Of a stretch of 64,000 bases of DNA, positions 25,996 through 34,769 are shown piece after piece (the stretch's first letter is position 1; every line of letters begins with the position of its first letter). The DNA is from Burkholderiales bacterium (GTDB taxonomy: Bacteria; Pseudomonadota; Gammaproteobacteria; Burkholderiales; WYBJ01). Position numbers and translations under genes: made by a program. Under the pieces are notes generated by a model. That model was not told the DNA's origin. It saw nothing but the letters and a program-made list of their open reading frames with translations, and did no database searches. Where the stretch lies: positions 1 through 64,000 of the forward strand of contig JADLAC010000010.1 of assembly GCA_020848435.1 (NCBI GenBank), given 5' to 3'.

Positions 25996-26401
25996 TCAGC
26001 GTGTGCGACCGAGCGCGGCCTCGCCCAGCAGCTCGACCAGCCGCGCCGGTTCCACCGGCGTTTCGGTCAAATGTACGCCGAATAGGGCGAGCGCGTTTTC
26101 GATCGCGGAGACCACCGCCGCGATACAGCCGATGGTGCCGCCTTCGCCCGCGCCCTTGAGGCCGAGCGGGTTGAGCGGGGAGGGCGTCTGCATGTGGTGC
26201 ACCTCGACCGGCGGCATGTCGGTCGCGAGCGGCAGCAGGTACTCGCCCAGGTGGGTGATCGGGCAGCAGCAGGCGAAAGTTGAGCATCGGCACGAGCGAT
26301 TGACCGCCGGCAAGCGGCCGGGCGTTGGCGTGGCGCGCAAGCAGCTCGAGCGCCGCGTCGAGCGTAGCGGCAGCGTGATACTCGAAGGGCGCGGGCTTCA
26401 T
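25996..26401 (-). pseudogene. Fused remnant of coxM-like head and coxL-like tail (xanthine dehydrogenase family)
   Basis: From the ATG at 26401 one frame reads MKPAPFEYHAAATLDAALE and ends LAGGQSLVPMLNFRL. This is the start of a CoxM-type FAD-binding subunit of a molybdenum hydroxylase. Near 26262 the match stops. A frame shifted by one base then reads LGEYLLPLATDMPPVEVHH, followed by SPLNPLGLKGAGEGGTIG and a stop at 25996, which is the C-terminal end of a CoxL-type molybdopterin subunit. The rest of both genes is missing and no coxS is nearby. This looks like a deletion joining the head of coxM to the tail of coxL out of frame, so no functional enzyme can be made. An assembly join is the alternative. 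Confidence 0.82.
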
Positions 26402-26640
26402 ATCGTTGTCGGGGCGAGCTGACTGGGCGCCGGCGACTGAGACCGGTTGCAAGCGTAGAGCGGCAGTGGCCGTGTCGGGGGTGCATCAGATCTGATTGCT
26501 CGGGGCCCATTCTATCGAGCTTTCCGAGCGCGGTTAACCACGCCTGGACAGCGTTATGGCTAGGCCGATGCCCCGAACCACCCGCGCGGCAGGCATATCG
26601 CTTGCGATGAGCCCGGCATCTCTACCAACGGAGGCGCAGC

Positions 26641-26862
26641 ATGCGTAAGCTATTGTCGGCTGGTGTTCTCGCCCTCGCGGTGCTCGCGAGCGGTTGTGCG
26701 ACGTGGAACGAGATGGACGGCTCCGAGCGCGGCCTCGCGACCGGTGCCACCGGCGGGGCCGTGATCGGCGGCATCGTCGGTGGGCCGCTCGGTGCAGCCA
26801 TCGGCGCGGGTGCGGGCGGCTACGTCGGGCACCACCAGGGCGACCCCAAGACCTGGCGCTGA
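26641..26862 (+). CDS. Small glycine-zipper lipoprotein
   Basis: A 73-residue protein with a lipoprotein signal, VLALAVLASGC, acylated at about Cys19. A short polar linker follows, then a glycine-zipper segment (GATGGAVIGGIVGGPLGAAIG) able to insert in or oligomerise at a membrane, and a polar tail HHQGDPKTWR. It resembles small outer-membrane or osmotically induced lipoproteins. GGAGG precedes the ATG. It converges on the glycosidase at 26933-28138. The exact function is unknown. Confidence 0.82.
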   Translation: MRKLLSAGVLALAVLASGCATWNEMDGSERGLATGATGGAVIGGIVGGPLGAAIGAGAGGYVGHHQGDPKTWR

Positions 26863-26932
26863 TTGCTCGATCGAACGCCCGCTATCTCCGGCGGCCCGCC
26901 AGTAGTGGCGACCGCGCAACGAGTGGCCTCGT

Positions 26933-28138
26933 TCAGGACGTGCCGCTGGGAAAAAGCTCGGCGCCTCCGGCCACGGCATGCTGGGCCATGAGGAACGCCG
27001 CCGCGTTCCAGGATTGGCCTTGCATGCCCGCGGGCTCGAACGTCTGGCCATGCAGCCATTCGGTGAAGCCCCAGTCGGCCAGCCGATTCGCGTGAGCGAG
27101 CTTTTCCAGCTCGCGCGCGGCGGCCTCGCGTTGGCCGAGCATGACGAGCGCACAAACCCAGAATCCACCCACGAACGGCCAGATGCCGCCGTTGTGATAC
27201 TGCCAAGGCAGATTCTGCCGGTGACGCATCATATACGGTCGCCACAGGAAGCTCTGCTCGGGCACCGGGTCGCACAGCACGCGCACCGGGTAGGTGGCGT
27301 TGACGCCGGCCTGCTCGAGCGCGCGCACGATGCGCTGCGACTGCGCGCGGCTGCTCAAGCCGCACAGAATGGCGAGCACGTTACCGAAGGTATCGCCTTC
27401 GTCGCCGAAGAAAGCGAAGTTGACGAAGCTCAGGAACAGCTCGCGGTTATGCGCCCGGTCGCGCGCATAGTGGGCGAGCAGGCGGGCGCGCCGATACTCG
27501 GCCAGCGTCGTGCCGAAGGGATGGAAGAGATGGTTGGCGTTGCCCTGGGTGTCTTCGGCGTGCGGCAGGCGATAGAGCCGTTTCACCCACAACCATAGCG
27601 CATTGCTGTACAGGACGAAGCCCGAGCGCGGCATGATGTCGGCCCAGTCGCTCGCCTCGTTCTGTTGCAGCAGGAAGAAGCGCTGGTGCTCCTGGCAATG
27701 CAGCCAGACGATGGCCCGCTTGATGCGTGCGGCCAGCCGGCGGCGCAATCTACGCCCGGCGTCGAGCCAATCGAGCGTCGCGATCGCTATCAGCCACCAC
27801 AGCGTCGCGTCGATGCAGCCGACATACCAGAAATCGGCCTCGGCACTGCGCGCGTCCACGAACTTCGGAATCTGGCCGTTGGCGGCCTGGTGCTCGGCGA
27901 GGGTGAGCAAGCCGGTGGCGGCCTCGCGCTCGAGCTGCGCATGACCCGATAGCGCCATGCCGATCCCGCATACGGCGGCGTCGCGGCCGAAGATCGCGGC
28001 GTAGCCTCGGTCCACTGCCTGTTTTCTCGGCGTGGCCGCAAGTATGCCCTCGGCACTGGCGTTGCGCAGCAGAAGCTCGATCGCGCGCCGCCGGCACTCC
28101 CCCACGACCTTGCTATCGATATCGGTGCGCCCGGCCAT
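26933..28138 (-). CDS. (alpha/alpha)6-barrel glycoside hydrolase, GH100/amylo-alpha-1,6-glucosidase-like
   Basis: A 401-residue protein rich in aromatic and helical repeats typical of (alpha/alpha)6 glycosidases. Marker stretches are RGYAAIFGRDAAVCGIGMA, QIPKFVDARSAEADFWYVG, QQNEASDWADIMPRSGFVLYSNALWLWVKRLY and QYHNGGIWPFVGGFWV. The EASDWAD-MPRSG block resembles neutral/alkaline invertase (GH100) proteins; databases also call such proteins glycogen-debranching. Substrate choice between sucrose and alpha-1,6-glucan cannot be made from sequence alone. It is the last gene of the trehalose/glucan operon, 20 bases after the CinA-C gene. The ATG at 28138 lacks a clear Shine-Dalgarno sequence. Confidence 0.75.
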   Translation of the reverse strand: MAGRTDIDSKVVGECRRRAIELLLRNASAEGILAATPRKQAVDRGYAAIFGRDAAVCGIGMALSGHAQLEREAATGLLTLAEHQAANGQIPKFVDARSAEADFWYVGCIDATLWWLIAIATLDWLDAGRRLRRRLAARIKRAIVWLHCQEHQRFFLLQQNEASDWADIMPRSGFVLYSNALWLWVKRLYRLPHAEDTQGNANHLFHPFGTTLAEYRRARLLAHYARDRAHNRELFLSFVNFAFFGDEGDTFGNVLAILCGLSSRAQSQRIVRALEQAGVNATYPVRVLCDPVPEQSFLWRPYMMRHRQNLPWQYHNGGIWPFVGGFWVCALVMLGQREAAARELEKLAHANRLADWGFTEWLHGQTFEPAGMQGQSWNAAAFLMAQHAVAGGAELFPSGTS

Positions 28139-28158
28139 GGCGATGCCGCCGCCCGAGG

Positions 28159-28662
28159 CTAACGTCCTTGCGCCTGCGGCGTTTGTGCGATCGCCTTTTC
28201 CAGCAGCTCGAGCGCGGCGGCGGCGAACGTCCACATGTTCAGCTCGCGGTTGCCGCAGCGTGTTTCGATGGTCGCGGCGAGCTCCACCGGGCCGCTCACC
28301 GCGATGCAGGCGTGGCCCGCGTCGTAGCCGTAACGATTGCCGGTCGGCCCCGCCGCACCGGTCTCGCCGATGCCCCAAGTCGTGCCGAGCTTGCGCTTGC
28401 CTGCGCGGGCAAAGGCCAGCGCGAACGCCTCGCTGCTCGGCGCAAGCTGCGAGAACGTCTCGCCCATGTCTTCGAGAAAGGCCTTGCGCGACTCGCGCGT
28501 GTACGTGACCACGCCGCCGCGAAAGTAGGCCGAGGCCCCCGGCACGGCGAGCAGCGCCGCGCTCACCAGGCCCCCGGCGGAGGATTCGATCACCGAGACC
28601 GTGTCGCCGCGCCCCTTCAGCAGCTCCCCGATGCGTGTACCCAGGTGCGTGAGCTCGTTCAT
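28159..28662 (-). CDS. CinA C-terminal domain (PncC-like) protein
   Basis: A 167-residue stand-alone CinA-C domain. This family deamidates nicotinamide mononucleotide in pyridine-nucleotide recycling. Family features are SVIESSAGGLVSAALLAVPGAS, YFRGGVVTYTRESRKAFL and TWGIGETGAAGPTG...HACIAVSGP. The first motif reads ESSAGG where ESCTGG is usual. GGGAG lies seven bases before the ATG at 28662. It sits between an MscS channel and a glycosidase in the operon, a position that is common but unexplained for this family. The open frame upstream overlaps mscS and malQ-treY and is not coding. Confidence 0.85.
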   Translation of the reverse strand: MNELTHLGTRIGELLKGRGDTVSVIESSAGGLVSAALLAVPGASAYFRGGVVTYTRESRKAFLEDMGETFSQLAPSSEAFALAFARAGKRKLGTTWGIGETGAAGPTGNRYGYDAGHACIAVSGPVELAATIETRCGNRELNMWTFAAAALELLEKAIAQTPQAQGR

Positions 28663-28694
28663 GCTTGCTCCCATTGCGGTTGTTATGAAGCGTT

Positions 28695-29606
28695 TCAGCC
28701 CCGCGACGCTTGCTCCGGCACCGGCCCTTGCGGCTGGGACGCGGGCAGCGGCGGGAAGCCGCGCTTGTCGGCGCCGGAGTAGACCTTGAGGTGCGGCACG
28801 GGGATCTCGATCTCGGCTTCGTCGAATGCCTTCTTCAAGCGCCGCAGGTATTCGCGCCGCACCGTCCATTGCTCGAGCGGCGTGACCTTGAGGCGAGCGC
28901 GCAGCATCACCGCCGACTCGGCCCAGTTTTCGACGCCGGCGATTTCGAGCTCGTCCATGATCTTCGGTGCGAACGCGGGATCGGAGCGCAGCGCCTGTGC
29001 GACCTCGCGCATGATCGAGAATACTCGTTCCAGGTCTTCGCCGTAGCCGATGCCGATATCGATCACGGCGTGGGCGAAGCCGCGGCTCTTGTTGGTGACC
29101 GCGGTGATGAGCCCGTTCGGCACGTAGTGCACGTTGCCGTCGTAGTCGCGCAGGCGCACGAAGCGCAGCGTGACCTCCTCGACCAGGCCGGACTTGCCGG
29201 CGATGTCGACCACGTCGCCCTGGCGGATCTGGTTTTCGAGCAGGATGAAGAAACCGGTGAAGTAGTCCTTCACCAGGCTCTGCGCGCCGAAGCCCACCGC
29301 GATGCCAACCACGCCCGCGGCGCCGAGGATCGGCGCGACCGAGATACCGATCTCGGCGAGGATGAGCATGGCGGCGATCAGGCTGATCAGCACGTTCGCC
29401 AGGTAGCGAATGACGCGTCCGAGCGTGGCCGCGCGCTTCACCGCTTCGGCATCGGCGATGCGCGCGCCGATGCGCTCCTGGAACAGGCGGATCAGCCGCC
29501 GCAGAACCGCGGCGATGATCCAGGCGGCGACGAGAATCAAGGCGATGCGTAGCGCCGCCAGGGCGGCGCTGTCGACCAGCGAAATCGTCGCGAGCAAATC
29601 CTTCAA
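28695..29606 (-). CDS. MscS family small-conductance mechanosensitive ion channel
   Basis: A 303-residue inner-membrane protein. Three membrane helices lie at about 12-37, 62-86 and 90-113; the last is glycine/alanine-rich pore helix sequence, GAAGVVGIAVGFGAQSLVKDY. The MscS beta domain follows: FILLENQIRQGDVVDI, LRFVRLRDYDGNVHYVPNG. The C-terminal domain runs to about 285, then a proline-rich tail. These channels open on membrane tension and release solutes after osmotic downshift. Its place 33 bases after malQ-treY couples solute release with trehalose metabolism. Confidence 0.92.
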   Translation of the reverse strand: MKDLLATISLVDSAALAALRIALILVAAWIIAAVLRRLIRLFQERIGARIADAEAVKRAATLGRVIRYLANVLISLIAAMLILAEIGISVAPILGAAGVVGIAVGFGAQSLVKDYFTGFFILLENQIRQGDVVDIAGKSGLVEEVTLRFVRLRDYDGNVHYVPNGLITAVTNKSRGFAHAVIDIGIGYGEDLERVFSIMREVAQALRSDPAFAPKIMDELEIAGVENWAESAVMLRARLKVTPLEQWTVRREYLRRLKKAFDEAEIEIPVPHLKVYSGADKRGFPPLPASQPQGPVPEQASRG

Positions 29607-29639
29607 GTTCGGCCCCCTGCCTCGACCGCGGCATGCGCA

Positions 29640-32600
29640 TCAAGGCTGATAGTGAAGTATCGCCCCCGGGAAACGATCGAACAGCCGCGCTAGCGGCAGC
29701 CGTGCGTTCGCGACGCGGTGCCGCGCTCCGGTCAGGATATCCACCAGCACGGCGTTTTGCGGCAGCATGCCGGCATCGAGAACCGTATCCTGCCATACCT
29801 CTGCACCCGTCGGGGCGATGCCGAGGTCGAGACCGAGCGAGGCGAACAGCCGGCCGGTCGCGACCAGCAGCACGCTGCCGTCGAGCCGGCGCGCATAAGC
29901 GAGCACATGACGCTCGCGCGCCCCCGAGGCCTTCACCGCGACGTAATCGCCGCGCTCGAAGATTTCCGGATGGCGCTGGCGCAGCCCGAGCGCGCGCAGC
30001 ACGATCCATAGCTTGCAGCGGCCGTCCCAGGCGGCTTGGACGAGCTGCTGCACGCTTTCGCCGAGCTGCTCCGGCGGCTGTTGTTCGAGGGCGCGCAGCG
30101 ACGCCAGCACGCGGGCGCGGTGCCGGTAGTCCACCGGGCGGCGATTGTCCGGGTCGACCAGGCTGTAATCGAGCACCTCGTTACCCTGAAAGATGTCCGG
30201 CACCCCGGGCGAAGTCAGCTTGACGAGGATCATGGCGCTGCTATTGAGAGCCCCATACCAGGCGAACAGACGCGCCTGCGCCGCGAGGTCCTCCAGGAAC
30301 CTGTGGCCCACGGTGTTGCCGAGCAGGCCGCGCACGAACTCGAGCAATGCCGCCTCGTATTTCTCGTTGACGTTGAGCCAGCTCGTGCGCACCTTCGCTT
30401 CCCGCGCCGCCTTGATCATGTAGGCCTCGATGCGCTCGCGATAAGCGGCGAGCACGGCTTCGTCCGGCGCGTTACTCGGGAAGCTGCCGATGAGGGTTTG
30501 GTAGAGCAGGTATTCGTCGTTGCGGCTGGGTGCGATCGCGCCGTCGATGGTGCGCTTGCGATGGCGATTGAGACGGCTCCAGCGGCGCACCAGCAGCCGC
30601 CATGCCGCAGGCATCTCGGAGATCACGTCGATGCGCGCGCGCACGTCTTCGGAGCGCTTGTTGTCATGGGTCGATGTCGCCAGCATGGTGTGCGGCCAGG
30701 TGGCGCAGCGATCCGCGCTCGCGCCGTGGAAGGCCGAAACCGTCATGCCGAACTGATCCGGATCGCCGCCCACGTCGTTGAGCGATACCAGGCGGTTGAA
30801 CATGTAGAAGGCGGTGTCCTCGATGCCCTTGGCGGCGACCGGTGCGGTCAACTGCTGGAAACGCATCGCGATCGAGCGCGCCTGTGCCGCGAACGCTTCG
30901 CTCGCGCGCGGCGGCGGTTGCAGCAGCAGCACCCCGCGCAGGAAATCGAATACGCTCGCATCGGCGCCGCGGCCCTGCGCTTGGGCCCGCCCGATCGCCC
31001 ATTGGATGTAGCGCCGGTCCTGCTTCGACATCTTGTCGGCGATGTAGGTGCGATATACCGGGAAGCAGCCGATCACTTCGGCAAGCGCGCGCTGCAAGGT
31101 GGTGAACGTATAGTCGCGCGTGCGCCGATCCGAGCGCGCCAAGCGCAGCAGGCGCCGCGTCAGCACGGCCAGCTCGCCCGCCAGCGCGGTCGTCAGGACC
31201 ATGCGCTTGCCGCGATAGACGCAATCGAGGAAGGACATCGCTTCGGGACCGACGAATGCCTTCCAGGCGCGCTCGATACGGCTCTTCGCGGCGGTATCGA
31301 CGAGTACGCCGTTGACGACGTTGGCGAAGCGGTAGCCAGTGGTGCCGTAGACCGGCCACGATTCGGGCACGCGCTCGTGCGGTGCGACGATCTTTTCCAC
31401 GACCACGTACAGCGGGCGCGAAGCCGCATCGGGCGGCGGCCCGGGGGCGCTCGCGAACGCGAGCTGGACGTAGCGCTCCTGCAGGCGGCGGAAATATCGC
31501 CCGGGCTCGAACAGCCCGTCCGGATGGTCGATGCGGATGCCGTCTATGCGCCCCTGGGCAGCGAGCTCGAGCACGAAGCGGTGGGTCGCCTCGAACGCCG
31601 CATCGTTCTCCATGCGCAGCGCCGCGAGATCGTTGATATCGAAGAAGCGCCGGTAGTTGATGTCGTCGCCCGCCACCCGCCAATAAGCGAGGCGATAGGC
31701 CTGGGCGTCGAGCAGCTCGTGCAAGGCCTGGTACGGTTCGGTATCGCCGTTGGCGGAGTTGATCTGGCGCACCGCGCGTTCGATCGCTTCGCCCAGCACC
31801 GGATGGTTTGCGGCCATGCGTGCGATGCGCCGCTTGTGCACCTCCTTGTCGCGGCTGCGCTCGGCGAGCGCCTCGGCATGCGTCACGTCGCGGGCCGGCA
31901 GATGGTGCAGGGCGGCGATGAGCGACTCGAGCGCGGCTTGCGCATCGGCGGGCAGGTCGCCAGGAGCGAGGCCGCGCAGCGCGCGTTCGAGGATGCGCGG
32001 GTACTCGCGCGGATCGAGCGGAAAGCGGTGCTCGTGATAGAAGATCGCGAACGATCCGCCGCCCGGCTCGAACTCGAGCGCGAGCTCGCCTTGCTCGAGC
32101 ACCTTGCCGTAGTGATCGCCGAGCACGGGCAGCACGATGCGATTGGCGAACTCAGGATCGATCGGCCGCCAGTCCACGTCGAAGTACTCGGCGTAGGCCG
32201 AAGCCGGCCCGTTTTCCAGCAGGTCCATCCACCAACGGTTGTCGCGGCCCATGACGCCCATGTGATTGGGAACCATGTCGAGAATCTGGCCCATGCCGTG
32301 GCGTTCGAGCTCGGCGACGAACTGGTCGAAATCGTCGCGGTTGCCGATTTCGGGATTGAGGGCGGCGTGGTCGATGATGTCGTAGCCGTGGCGGCTGCCG
32401 GGTCGCGCGCGCAGGTACGGCGAGCAGTAGACGTGGCTCACCCCCAGCCGTGCCAGGTAGGGCACGAGCGCGGTCGCATCGGCGAAGGTGAATTCGCTGT
32501 GCAACTGCAGCCGGTAGGTACAGCGCGGAATGACGGCCTGGGCGGCGGGCGGGGCCGGGCGCAGCTCGGACAGCGCGCGTGGCCGCGCCTGCGCGAGCGC

Positions 32601-34766
32601 GTGCGTGAGCTTGGAGAAGCGTTCGTCGTCGGCGAAGCGCTCGAGCTCGAGCGGGAGCTTGCGCCGCCAGTTCGGATACTGGTCGGTCGTGCCGGGCAGG
32701 TTGCACTGATCCGCCGCGCCCAGCAGGTCATCGAGCTGCACGACCACGAGCTTCGATGCGGTAGCGGCCAGGAAAGCGTGAATGCCGCTGCTCAATGCCG
32801 GCGTCATGGCCGGGACGCTCACCGGATCGGGCGCGGTGCCCGCGGGCAACAGCCCATGGCGCTCCAGCGCGAGCAGCAAGCGGGCGCGGTCCTGCGCCCT
32901 GCTCACGATCTGCGCTTCGCGCGCAGCGTCGTTGGGAAACAATCCGAGCTGCGTGCGCAAGGCGAGATCGCGGCCCTCCCACCAGCCGACCAGCGTCGGC
33001 AGGTCGTGCGTCGATGCCGCGACGATCGCCTGCACGGGATATTCGCTCGGCGCCTTGAAGTCGCCGCCGTGCTGGCGCTCGAAATAGAGCAGGCGGTACG
33101 ACAGCACGCCGGCCTCGGCGAGCGCGGCGCGCACTTCGTCAGGCACGGTGCCGAGATCCTCGCCGATCACGAGGCAGCGGTTGCGCTCGCTTTCGAGCGC
33201 AAGCAGGCCTAGCATGTCCTCGAACGGATAGCGAACGTAGCTACCGTCGGCCGGCTTGCCTCCGGGCGGCACCCAGAACAGCCGCATCAGCCCCATGACG
33301 TGGTCGATGCGAAGCGCTCCGGAATGGCGCATGTTGGCGCGCAGCGTGGCGATGAAGGGCGCATAGGCGTGCTCGCGCAGCCGCTGCGGAATCACCGGCG
33401 GCAGCCCCCAATCCTGGCCGTTCAGATTGAAGTCGTCGGGTGGTGCGCCGACGGCGGCGGCGAGCGCGTAGATCGCCTGGTTGCCCCAGGCTTCGGCGCC
33501 GCCGCGGTCGATCGACACGGCGAGGTCCTCGTAGATGCCGACCCCGAGCCCGATCTCGAACGAACGGCGCGCCGCGGCGGCGTATTGCACGTCGGCCTGC
33601 CATTGCAGGTACTCGAAAAACTCGACCCGGTCGAGATGCTCGCGGCAGAATTCCTCGACCGCGCTCGCCGTGGGGTCGCGCCATGCTTCGGGCCATGCCG
33701 GCCAGCCCCACGCAGCGCCGCTAGCGCGTGCGAGGTGTTCTTGCACGGCATCGAACAGCGCATGCCGGCGCAGCGCATCGCCCGCGCCTGCCTGGAACGC
33801 GCGAAAAGCCTGCGCGCGTTCGCTGTCCGCGGCGAGGTGGCGCGCGCGAAAGTGCGCGTACAACAGCTCCAGTACCTGTCGCTTGGCAGTGGCGACGCCT
33901 TCGTAGTCGACCAGATCGGCTTCGCGCAACACCCGCAGTCGGGTCTGGAAGGCCGCGCTTCTCACCAAGCTGCGCGCTTGCTCGGATTCGTGGAAATCCG
34001 CGCAGGCTTCGACGTCGATATAGATCCAGTTCTTGAACAGGCGGCTCGAGGGACTATATGGGCTTGCGTGCGCCGGATTATGGGGATAGAGCGCGTGCAG
34101 GGGATTGACGCCGACGACTCCGCCGCCGCGCGTGCCCCATTGCTGCACCAGCGCGGTCAAGTCGGAGAAATCGCCGATGCCCCAGTTGCGCTCCGAACGC
34201 ACCGCGTAGAGCTGGGCGGCGGCGCCGAAGACGCGCCCCTCCCCATGCAGCCCAGGCGGCCAATAGCAGCGTGCCGGGGCGACCGCGAACAGGCTGTCCG
34301 CAAGTTGCCGCTCGCCGTGGGTAACCCCGATACGATGATAGCCGCGCGGCAGCGAAAGCTCGAGCCGCAAAGCGCGCGTGACGATGCGCTCGCCGTCGAG
34401 CTCCTCGTGCGCGAGGGCCGCCAGCGCGTGCGGCCGGAAGCTGCCTGTATGGATACGCCCGCTTTCTTCGCGCACGCTCCAGCGCAACTCGGCCTGATCG
34501 AGCGCGGCGGGCAAATTGAGCGGCAGCGTCCAGGGCGCGGCTTGGTCACGCACCACGATGGCCGGCGGCAACGCACGCCGCCACTGCGCGAGCCGCTGTT
34601 GATGCAGCGAAGCGCGCACCGCCTCGTCGTCGCGCGCGCCAACCCCCATCGATTGCAGGATCGATCGCTGCGTCGCCTCGGTGGTGTGATGAAGCTGGCC
34701 CCAGATGTCGTGGTATTCGAGAATGATGCCGTTGGCACGTGCGAGCTCGAGCAGACTTTCGTTCAT
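29640..34766 (-). CDS. malQ-treY: 4-alpha-glucanotransferase / malto-oligosyltrehalose synthase fusion (MalQ-TreY)
   Basis: A 1708-residue two-enzyme fusion. Residues about 1-730 are a GH77 4-alpha-glucanotransferase: nucleophile Asp in ALRIDHVMGL (about 488), acid/base Glu in VIGEDLGTVP (about 535), and STHDLPTLVGWW (about 586). From about 745 a GH13 malto-oligosyltrehalose synthase begins, TYRLQLHSEFTFADATALV, with DMVPNHMG, Asp in IDGIRIDHPDGL (about 1078), Glu in VVEKIVAPHE (about 1123) and STHDNKRSED (about 1367). TreY turns the reducing end of a maltodextrin into a trehalose unit; MalQ would lengthen short maltodextrins for it. There is no stop or frameshift at the junction. It starts three bases after the treZ stop. 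Confidence 0.95.
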   Translation of the reverse strand: MNESLLELARANGIILEYHDIWGQLHHTTEATQRSILQSMGVGARDDEAVRASLHQQRLAQWRRALPPAIVVRDQAAPWTLPLNLPAALDQAELRWSVREESGRIHTGSFRPHALAALAHEELDGERIVTRALRLELSLPRGYHRIGVTHGERQLADSLFAVAPARCYWPPGLHGEGRVFGAAAQLYAVRSERNWGIGDFSDLTALVQQWGTRGGGVVGVNPLHALYPHNPAHASPYSPSSRLFKNWIYIDVEACADFHESEQARSLVRSAAFQTRLRVLREADLVDYEGVATAKRQVLELLYAHFRARHLAADSERAQAFRAFQAGAGDALRRHALFDAVQEHLARASGAAWGWPAWPEAWRDPTASAVEEFCREHLDRVEFFEYLQWQADVQYAAAARRSFEIGLGVGIYEDLAVSIDRGGAEAWGNQAIYALAAAVGAPPDDFNLNGQDWGLPPVIPQRLREHAYAPFIATLRANMRHSGALRIDHVMGLMRLFWVPPGGKPADGSYVRYPFEDMLGLLALESERNRCLVIGEDLGTVPDEVRAALAEAGVLSYRLLYFERQHGGDFKAPSEYPVQAIVAASTHDLPTLVGWWEGRDLALRTQLGLFPNDAAREAQIVSRAQDRARLLLALERHGLLPAGTAPDPVSVPAMTPALSSGIHAFLAATASKLVVVQLDDLLGAADQCNLPGTTDQYPNWRRKLPLELERFADDERFSKLTHALAQARPRALSELRPAPPAAQAVIPRCTYRLQLHSEFTFADATALVPYLARLGVSHVYCSPYLRARPGSRHGYDIIDHAALNPEIGNRDDFDQFVAELERHGMGQILDMVPNHMGVMGRDNRWWMDLLENGPASAYAEYFDVDWRPIDPEFANRIVLPVLGDHYGKVLEQGELALEFEPGGGSFAIFYHEHRFPLDPREYPRILERALRGLAPGDLPADAQAALESLIAALHHLPARDVTHAEALAERSRDKEVHKRRIARMAANHPVLGEAIERAVRQINSANGDTEPYQALHELLDAQAYRLAYWRVAGDDINYRRFFDINDLAALRMENDAAFEATHRFVLELAAQGRIDGIRIDHPDGLFEPGRYFRRLQERYVQLAFASAPGPPPDAASRPLYVVVEKIVAPHERVPESWPVYGTTGYRFANVVNGVLVDTAAKSRIERAWKAFVGPEAMSFLDCVYRGKRMVLTTALAGELAVLTRRLLRLARSDRRTRDYTFTTLQRALAEVIGCFPVYRTYIADKMSKQDRRYIQWAIGRAQAQGRGADASVFDFLRGVLLLQPPPRASEAFAAQARSIAMRFQQLTAPVAAKGIEDTAFYMFNRLVSLNDVGGDPDQFGMTVSAFHGASADRCATWPHTMLATSTHDNKRSEDVRARIDVISEMPAAWRLLVRRWSRLNRHRKRTIDGAIAPSRNDEYLLYQTLIGSFPSNAPDEAVLAAYRERIEAYMIKAAREAKVRTSWLNVNEKYEAALLEFVRGLLGNTVGHRFLEDLAAQARLFAWYGALNSSAMILVKLTSPGVPDIFQGNEVLDYSLVDPDNRRPVDYRHRARVLASLRALEQQPPEQLGESVQQLVQAAWDGRCKLWIVLRALGLRQRHPEIFERGDYVAVKASGARERHVLAYARRLDGSVLLVATGRLFASLGLDLGIAPTGAEVWQDTVLDAGMLPQNAVLVDILTGARHRVANARLPLARLFDRFPGAILHYQP

Positions 34767-34769
34767 GTT

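Noticed and set aside
24806-26452. Long acyl-CoA dehydrogenase reading with a 169-residue N-terminal extension
   Set aside because: The extension consists of a CoxM-like head and out-of-frame sequence; the conserved dehydrogenase begins at the ATG at 25945.
30036-33212. 1058-codon plus-strand frame opposite malQ-treY
   Set aside because: It mirrors the real gene codon for codon and shows no domain signature. High third-position GC removes stop codons on the opposite strand.
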